64,000 nt of DNA from Pilatotrama ljubarskyi. Taxonomy: Eukaryota; Basidiomycota; Agaricomycetes; Polyporales; Polyporaceae. A model generated the notes under the pieces. The model saw nothing but the letters and a program-made list of their open reading frames with translations. It had not been told where the DNA came from and did no database searches. How positions within the stretch are numbered: the stretch's first letter is position 1; each line of letters starts with the position of its first letter. The DNA is taken from the NCBI GenBank assembly GCA_022385805.1, contig MU277670.1, positions 591,102-655,101 on the forward strand, given 5' to 3'. The position numbers were made by a program, and so were the translations under genes. Positions 58,136 through 64,000 of this stretch are shown here, in pieces.

Positions 58136-59692
58136 CTATGCTGTCCGAGGAGGCTCTGCCATCCAGTCGACATAACTGCCGTCGTCGAACTCTCCTTCCC
58201 ACATGCGAACCCTCCACAGTGCAATGGCAAGCGGGACGGTGTCGCCTTTCAGCAGGGTCTTCTCGTCTGAGCAGACGAGGACCGCGTGGCTAGCCTTCTG
58301 GTCGCCTTTCGTCCGGTATGGCGCGCTGTCGGTCGAGCTGGCGCTGTCGAGCGGTTTTCGCTGAGAGGCGGTCATGAGTCGCGTGGTGCGCTCCGCCTTC
58401 AAAACTTCTCCGAGAGCGGCATGTAGGGCTGCTCTCTGCGCCAGAGACGGGAACAAGGCTACGCCGTTGTAGAGCGGAACTCGTGAAGGCGGCACTATGT
58501 CCGGGAGCTCATCGCTGTCCGGCCAAGGCTGGTCCTGGCCGGTCAGATGCATGACGGATAATCGGAGGCTAGTCGACGACTCTTTCGCAGCCGCGTCTTC
58601 CGTCGAGTCCGGCATAGAGGTGACAGCAGGAGTCGGTCGCGTCCTCGACTCCGGATCCTTGTTTGGAGGAGGGGCGACGAGAACAGCTACAGCGTTCCTG
58701 TGAGGGATGACCCCGTACGTCTTGATCTCGTTCCACTCGGCACGGGTCAACCGTCGTAGCAGTGGGGGCTCGTCCGGCTTCGCTAAGCGTCGTCGCCGAA
58801 GGAGACGTCGCGCGAGGAGTTGCAACTCCTGTATGACGCGGACGCGTAAGAGGTGACCGATCTGCTGCGTGATCAAGGGATGCATGGTAATGTTTGTGAT
58901 ACCCTCGGGCGCGAAGCGTTTGTAGCTGCCTGGATGAACGCGAGCAGTTGTGTCAGCGTGTGCAGAAACCAATCGGACGATCGCGACTCACCTTTGTCCT
59001 TCACGGAGTCGATGACTGACTTATTGCATAGCAGGTAGCCGCTGCGCCCGCCGGCGAAGGGCGTCAATGCAGGGTGCTCGAGGCCACTGGGTAAGAATGA
59101 ACATCTTTGCCTCTCATTGGGCGCGCTTGGGAGCAGCATAGGTGTCATCCGAATCAAAAGCTCTGCCACTGTATGTCAACTCGAGTGCAGCGAGATGCAT
59201 GTCTTCAGTACTCACCTCGAGGCAACAGCCAGTTCGTGTGGAAGCACTGTCGTAGCGGGCTACCCAGCATACGCACTAGGCTGCGAGGTAAGCTAGGCGC
59301 GGTTCTGTATACCACATGCAAGACTCACGATACGGATTTGCATAGAACGACCTCTCTTCCTGTGTCATTTCTCTCGGGGTCACACCGAGGGGTGCCCTCC
59401 CTCTCATTTGCTTCGCCTCCCATCTCGACTTGGAGACGTAGATGTACGGCGCGAGGGTCTTGGACCGCTGATAGCGTGCATGGCTGTATATGAGGCGGAG
59501 GGCCTTGCGGTCGAGCAGGACAGACTTGGTCCGGCCAGTGGGGGAGATGTCGACTTCTTCGGGACGCGTGAAGACGCGCTTCGCCTCCTGTAGGGGACGG
59601 GGCGATAGGGCAGGCGAGGCGCGAGTAGATCGTGGAGGACGAGTGCGGGCGCGTTCGAGGGCGCGGAGGAGTCGTGGTATGAGACGAGGCAT
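58136..59692 (-). CDS. unknown protein, possibly mitochondrial
   Basis: I do not recognise this family. Exons 59692-59329, 59275-59216, 59168-58992 and 58929-58136 join in phase to 1395 bases, 464 residues. The N-terminus is very basic and Arg/Ser/Pro-rich without acidic residues (MPRLIPRLLRALERARTR), as in mitochondrial presequences. A central conserved-looking block follows: DISPTGRTKSVLLDRKALRL, PYLRMLGSPLRQCFHTNWLL and VAELLIRMTPMLLPSAP. A later block has HPLITQQIGHLLRVRVIQEL and LTRAEWNEIKTYGVIPHRNA. The C-terminus is acidic (WEGEFDDGSYVDWM). No nucleotide-binding or enzymatic motif is visible. It could be a mitochondrial gene-expression factor, but this is a guess. Confidence 0.78.
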
Positions 59693-60237
59693 GCGCGCCG
59701 CGCCACGGCTGTCGCGCCCTTCGGTACGGTCCCCGACGGCTCGATCATCGACTTCAATGTACGCCCGCGACTCGGACGAACACAGTACAAGTATTTTCTG
59801 CCGCTCCGTGAACCAGGCCATCTCCTGACTACGCATGCCCCTGTCGTCTCCGACTCTGTCTACACGAACGGCTCGAACCGCCACAGCAATGGTGAGAGCG
59901 GAGGTGCATGTGCTCGCGGCGTGCAACGCCAAACCGAGGCCGTCACTTGATATGCAATCTCTCTCTCCCCGTTGGACGACCTGCGGGCGATCAGGCACCC
60001 TCCTCTCGGCCGTCCTGCGCTGATACGTAGAACGGCAAGCCCTCCTCAGGCTCCAGCTCTCCAGGCCTCCTTCTCCGCGTCAGCTGCCGCGCGCAAGCCG
60101 CTGCGGCCACGAGCGCACTGGGCTTGCGGCGCAGTGCGATAGAGCAGTCTCGGACCGCGATGCCCTTGACGAACGCTGCTAAAAGCGCATGGCGCCGCTC
60201 CCTGAGGATCCCGGGACTCCCTCCTAATAATCGCGCT
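59693..60237. other. divergent promoter region between the mitochondrial-like gene and the MocA gene
   Basis: A 545-base gap between divergent starts. Long open frames cross it because of high GC, but none carries a domain or a good splice partner. Confidence 0.5.
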
Positions 60238-61923
60238 ATGCCTCACGACTTTGCGAGATTCGCGACTGAACCCGTTACCATCGCCATTGTAGGGTGCGGA
60301 CAGCGCGGCCGGGTACGTCCAGCCCGACATCTCTACCTATACCTCAAGCTGCGCTGACGATCCTGAATCCATACACAGGGGTATGCCGCGTACGCGTTGC
60401 AGGAACCAACGCTATGCAAGGTCGTCGCGATCGCAGAACCGCGTCCCAAGACCCGCAGGATCATGGCCGAAGCGCACTCTGTGGACGATACCCTTGTGTT
60501 CGAGACGTATCAAGAACTCCTGGAGGCCTCCGCAGACACCCTGCAGACGATCGGCAAGCGTCTCGCAGACGCCGTAGTAATCGCCGTCCAGGACCACCTG
60601 CACATGGAGGTCACACTCGCGTTCGCCGAGCAGGGATACCACATCCTGTGCGAGAAGCCCATGGCGACCACCGTTGAGGCGTGCATCAAGATGGAGGCCG
60701 CCGTGAAGAAGGCCGGAATCATCTTCGGGATGGGCCATGGTAGGTTTCAGCTCAATGCCGCCGCTCCTGGTGCTGACAGGTCTGGCCCAGTGCTCCGCTA
60801 CTCTCCGTACAACCAGGCGATGACGGAGGTCATCCGAACAGGGAACCTGGGGCAGCTCATCAACGTCGTGCACATCGAGCCGGTCGGATACTACCATTTC
60901 GCGCACTCCTATGTCCGAGGAAATTGGGCCCGCGAAGCCGACAGCTGCTTCTCGCTGATGACGAAGAGCTGCCAGTACGTCTTCCCATCCTCCTCGTGCC
61001 TTCGTGCAATTTGACCGAACTCACACGTTCAACGCGAACTCGCAGCGACCTGGACATCCTCTGCCACTACCTCTCCCCCGGGAGCCCGACCCGGGTCTCC
61101 TCCTTCGGCTCGCTGCAGCACTTCCGCAAGGCGAGCAAGCCGGCGGAGGCCGGCGAGGCGAAACGCTGCTTCGACTGCGCATACGAACGCGACTGCGCGT
61201 ACAGCGCGAAGAAGAGTACGTGTCTTGCTGTCTAGCTCCGGCCGCGCCGATCGCGCTCTACGCCCGCTCTGAACGCGTCTTCGCCTCCCCCAGTATACCT
61301 CGAGCCCGTCGCGCAGGGCCACACCGGCTGGCCCGCCGCAGTCCTGGTGGATGGGATACCGGACATCGAGAACATCACCGATGCGCTCAAGACGGGCCCT
61401 TACGGGCGGTGCGTGTACGAATGCGACAACGACGTGTGCGACAATCAGGTGCGCTTCCCGCTCCTTCACGAGATCCGTCCTTCTCCTATCTGCGTCGTCG
61501 ATTGAACGCTGCCCGCCATATCAGGTCGTGAACCTCGAGTTCTCGAACGGCGCGACCGCCTCGTTCACGATGGTCGCGCAGACGCAGCTCATCTGCGAGC
61601 GGCAGACGCGGCTGCACTTCGCGTACGGCGAGATCGTCGGCGACATGTCCACGTTCACCGTCACCGACTTCCGCACGCGCAAGAGCACGCTGCACACACC
61701 GAAGGCCGAGGGCGGCGGCCACGGCGGCGGCGACCTCGGCCTCATCCGCACGTTCGTCGAGGCGGTGCGCCAGGGCAAGCAGGAGGTGCTGGGGACGGAC
61801 GTGGGCGAGGTGCTGAGGAGCCATTTGGCGGTGTTCGCGGCGGAGAAGAGTCGGCGGGAGGGCGTGGTCGTGGATTGCGTGCAGTTCGAGAAGGAGGCGA
61901 GGGAGAAGTTCGGGAAGCTGTAG
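60238..61923 (+). CDS. Gfo/Idh/MocA-family NAD(P)-dependent oxidoreductase
   Basis: Members oxidise or reduce sugars, inositols and similar compounds with NAD(P). Exons 60238-60312, 60379-60739, 60791-60974, 61046-61215, 61294-61448 and 61525-61923 total 1344 bases, 447 residues. The N-terminal Rossmann fold is plain: TIAIVGCGQRGRGYAAYA (GxGxxG-like, first intron inside it), CKVVAIAEPRPKTR, ADAVVIAVQDHLHMEV and GYHILCEKPMATT, where CEKP is the family's catalytic Lys motif. The C-terminal domain contains HIEPVGYYHFAHSYVRGNW and DLDILCHYLSP, with the usual His near the active site. A Cys-rich insert (KRCFDCAYERDCAYS) follows and could bind a metal. Substrate is unknown. It converges on CDT1. 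Confidence 0.93.
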
Positions 61924-62201
61924 CGTCGGTTGTGCTCGCTAGGGTCTTGTCGTCTTTTGCTGCTTTTCCTGGTATGGATCGGTTCTCTCCACGCGCGTCG
62001 GGATACAAAGCAATCGTATTCGTTCTCGCAGGATCCTACAGAAAAGTAGATGGCGCACAACTAGATAAGATATACATAACGCAAACGTCGTCGTCAAAGG
62101 GCCTTCGTCTCGTGCAGCAGGCAGCTAGCGAGCATTGTTCAAGTATCGTCCACCACATAAATCGGAGAAATAAAGCAAGGTATCATGGCGCCGAGCGCCG
62201 C

Positions 62202-64000
62202 TCAATCGGCCTGCTCGAGCTCTTTGCGGATGCGCTCGCGCACCTCGCGCAGACCCCCGCCCTCCCGCTTCACCTGCCTCGGACTGCGCGTCAACACCTC
62301 CGCCGCGCTCTCCTCCTTCGCCACCGCCGTCAACTTCAACTTCCCCGGGCTGCTCGGCACCCCGCCCACACCCGTCCCCGCGTCCGCATCGCCGCCCGTA
62401 CCCCCAGTCTGCGCGGGCATCTCGAGCCACTCCTCGCCATCGACGTGAATGCGCCTGAGGAAGAACGGACAGAGCTCGGTGAGCATGCCGAGCGACTCGT
62501 GCGCCTCCGCCGCCGAGATGGGGACAGGGGAGGACTTGACGACCGCCGCCGCGACCTCAGACGCGGGCATCGCGCGCCGTTTGCGCACGCCCGTCGCGCC
62601 TGTGCCGAGCGCCCCCGGGCCGCCAGCCGCTTTGGAGAAGAGCATCCACACGCTCTCCGCGACGCCCCCCAGGCGCCCGAGCAGGCACCGCCGGCGCATC
62701 TCCTCTTGGCTCAGTTTGAGGAGGAGGTCCTTGGACATCGGCGCCCCCGAGGGGTTGGCCTTGGTCGGCGTGTTCTGGATGGAGCGCGCGCGGACGCGCT
62801 CGTAGAGCGCCTGCCTGCGCGAGCTGGTGGGCGTCTGCGGGACGGTGCCAGCGTCGGGGCCGCGCTGGTGCACGGGCGTGGAGGGGACGGAGGACTCGGA
62901 CGCGGTGGGCGTGTCGCTCCCCGCGAGCGAGGGCGTGCGCGCGCTGGTGGGTGTGCGCAGGTCGTCTTCGCTGCGGGAGTGCCGCGAGGAGGGCGTCTGC
63001 GGGAAGAGGACGCGGTTGGTGGAGGGTGTGCCGAGCGTGCGGGATGAGGAGGGCGTGCCGAGGATGCGGTTGCTCGACGGGGTGCCGAGGATGCGATTCG
63101 ACGATGTAGTGCCGATCCGATTTGTGGAAGGCGTCACCGGGAATGGGACCGCAAATTCGCGGAGCTTCTTGGAGGGCGACTTCAGGAGATGGGACTTGGA
63201 AGCAGAACGTGTAGGTGAACGGGGGCATTCCGGCGCGGCGAGGATAGAAGCAGCAGATGGGGACTTGGGAGAGGAGGATGCGAGCAGACGGGTAAGATTG
63301 GAGGGCTTGGCAGCGGAAGGCAGAGGGGGCAGCTCCGCCATGGGTATCTGCGGGACGACCTTCTCGTCTGTATGGAGCTGGGGAAGAGGTGAGTCGCGGC
63401 CCGCATCTCTTGAACAGCGCCACATACCTTGACCCACTGCTGCAGCTTGCTGAGGACCTGTTTCCTCCTAGTCTCGCTGGCGGCGGTCCAGCGCGCGACG
63501 GCAGCCATGCCGCCCTTCATGTCCTTGTCAATGTCCATCTCGACCTCTATGCCGATGCCATAGGCAGGGACTCGCGCGCTTGCAGACTTGGAGTAGTGCG
63601 TGGTCTGACTGAGGACGAAGCCCATGGCACCGCGCTGCCAGTCTTTGGGCGGTGGTGATGCGGCAGCAGGCTTGGGGTCGTCCAAGAAGGGGTTATCCTC
63701 CTCGTCCTCCTCTGCGGCCTTGGGCTTCTTGCCCTTGCCTTTGCCGGTACTAGGGCCCGCCTTAGGCTGGAGAGCCTTGCCATCCCACTCCCAGAGCCAG
63801 CATAGCCGCTTGAGATCGTCGATGTCGATCTTGGTCGTCAGGCCGCTGTATGCACCGAGGGAGAGATGGTTGAGGACGTTGCGAACGACGCCGGTGTCCT
63901 CTGAGGGCGCTGCCGCACAAGTCGCGAGTGCATGGGAGAGGGCATGCTGGAGAGCGGTCTGAATGTTGTGGAGACGAGATATGTGCTCAGGTAGAGTGCT
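62202..64000 (-). CDS. CDT1: DNA replication licensing factor Cdt1, 5' end cut by window
   Basis: Cdt1 loads the MCM2-7 helicase on origins with ORC and Cdc6. Exons >64000-63428 and 63377-62202 are present. The first has [20 protein letters not shown], then [20 protein letters not shown], a Lys-rich loop (KGKGKKPK) and [13 protein letters not shown]; this is the central geminin/MCM-binding winged helix. Exon 2 begins [12 protein letters not shown], passes a long Ser/Thr/Pro-rich linker with repeats of TPSSNRILG, and ends in the C-terminal MCM-binding winged helix ([44 protein letters not shown]). The many TP and SP sites in the linker suggest cell-cycle kinase control. The N-terminal residues lie beyond the window. 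Confidence 0.87.
62990..63125 (-). repeat. TPSSNRILG repeat inside CDT1 linker
   Basis: Four to five units of about 27-30 bases code [26 protein letters not shown] and TPSTNRVLF in a row. This is a coding tandem repeat rich in TP sites. Confidence 0.75.

Noticed and set aside
61875..63047. 390-codon open frame on the plus strand
   Set aside because: It runs from the MocA 3' end into antisense CDT1. Its Arg/Ala/His-rich composition is the usual shadow of a GC-rich coding strand.

Overview
The window looks like nuclear DNA of a filamentous basidiomycete, most likely an Agaricomycete. It is GC-rich, and its genes are broken by many 50-60 base GT-AG introns. The encoded proteins are fungal (PROPPIN/Hsv2, kynurenine aminotransferase, NCS2 permease, CSC1 channel, Prp5). 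One family, a tandem set of MYND-type zinc-finger proteins, looks typical of mushrooms. I built gene models by joining open segments across GT...AG sites and requiring codon phase and family similarity to agree. Where exon coordinates are given in full, the exon lengths sum to a multiple of three (allowing for the partial genes). Nothing was searched against a database.

Layout, left to right: PROPPIN Hsv2/WIPI3-like (-, 3' end cut by the window), an unknown Cys-rich/Ser-rich protein (-), frequenin/NCS1 (+), EMC3 (-), three tandem MYND-family paralogs (+), a urate/xanthine permease (-), an Slh1/ASCC3-like helicase with a degenerate second half (+), kynurenine aminotransferase (-), a 1.9 kb unresolved stretch, ferric reductase (+), an ankyrin/DysF-like/FYVE/RING protein (+), an acidic unknown protein (-), proteasome regulator PI31 (-), splicing helicase PRP5 (+), a MITE-like element, an MFS transporter (+), nucleoporin NSP1 (-), a CSC1/OSCA channel (-), a WW-like membrane protein (+), a hotdog thioesterase (-), nucleoporin NUP82 (-), proteasome alpha7 PRE10 (+), proteasome lid subunit RPN12 (-), proteasome beta1 PRE3 (+), an unknown probably mitochondrial protein (-), a Gfo/Idh/MocA oxidoreductase (+) and replication licensing factor CDT1 (-, 5' end cut by the window). 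Strands alternate so regularly that most neighbours share either a short divergent promoter or a short convergent 3' region.

Most genes are housekeeping and unrelated in pathway, but some clustering stands out. PRE10, RPN12 and PRE3 lie within 3.5 kb, with PI31 about 22 kb away, and RPN12 and PRE3 share a 201-base promoter. NSP1 and NUP82, partners in one nuclear-pore subcomplex, lie about 8.4 kb apart. The permease promoter carries three GATAAG sites, which fits nitrogen-controlled purine uptake. The most unusual items are the helicase whose second cassette has lost its ATPase motifs, the MYND array in which one copy has lost its zinc finger, the MITE-like inverted repeat, an 8-base exon in the MFS gene and a GC-AG intron in the permease gene.
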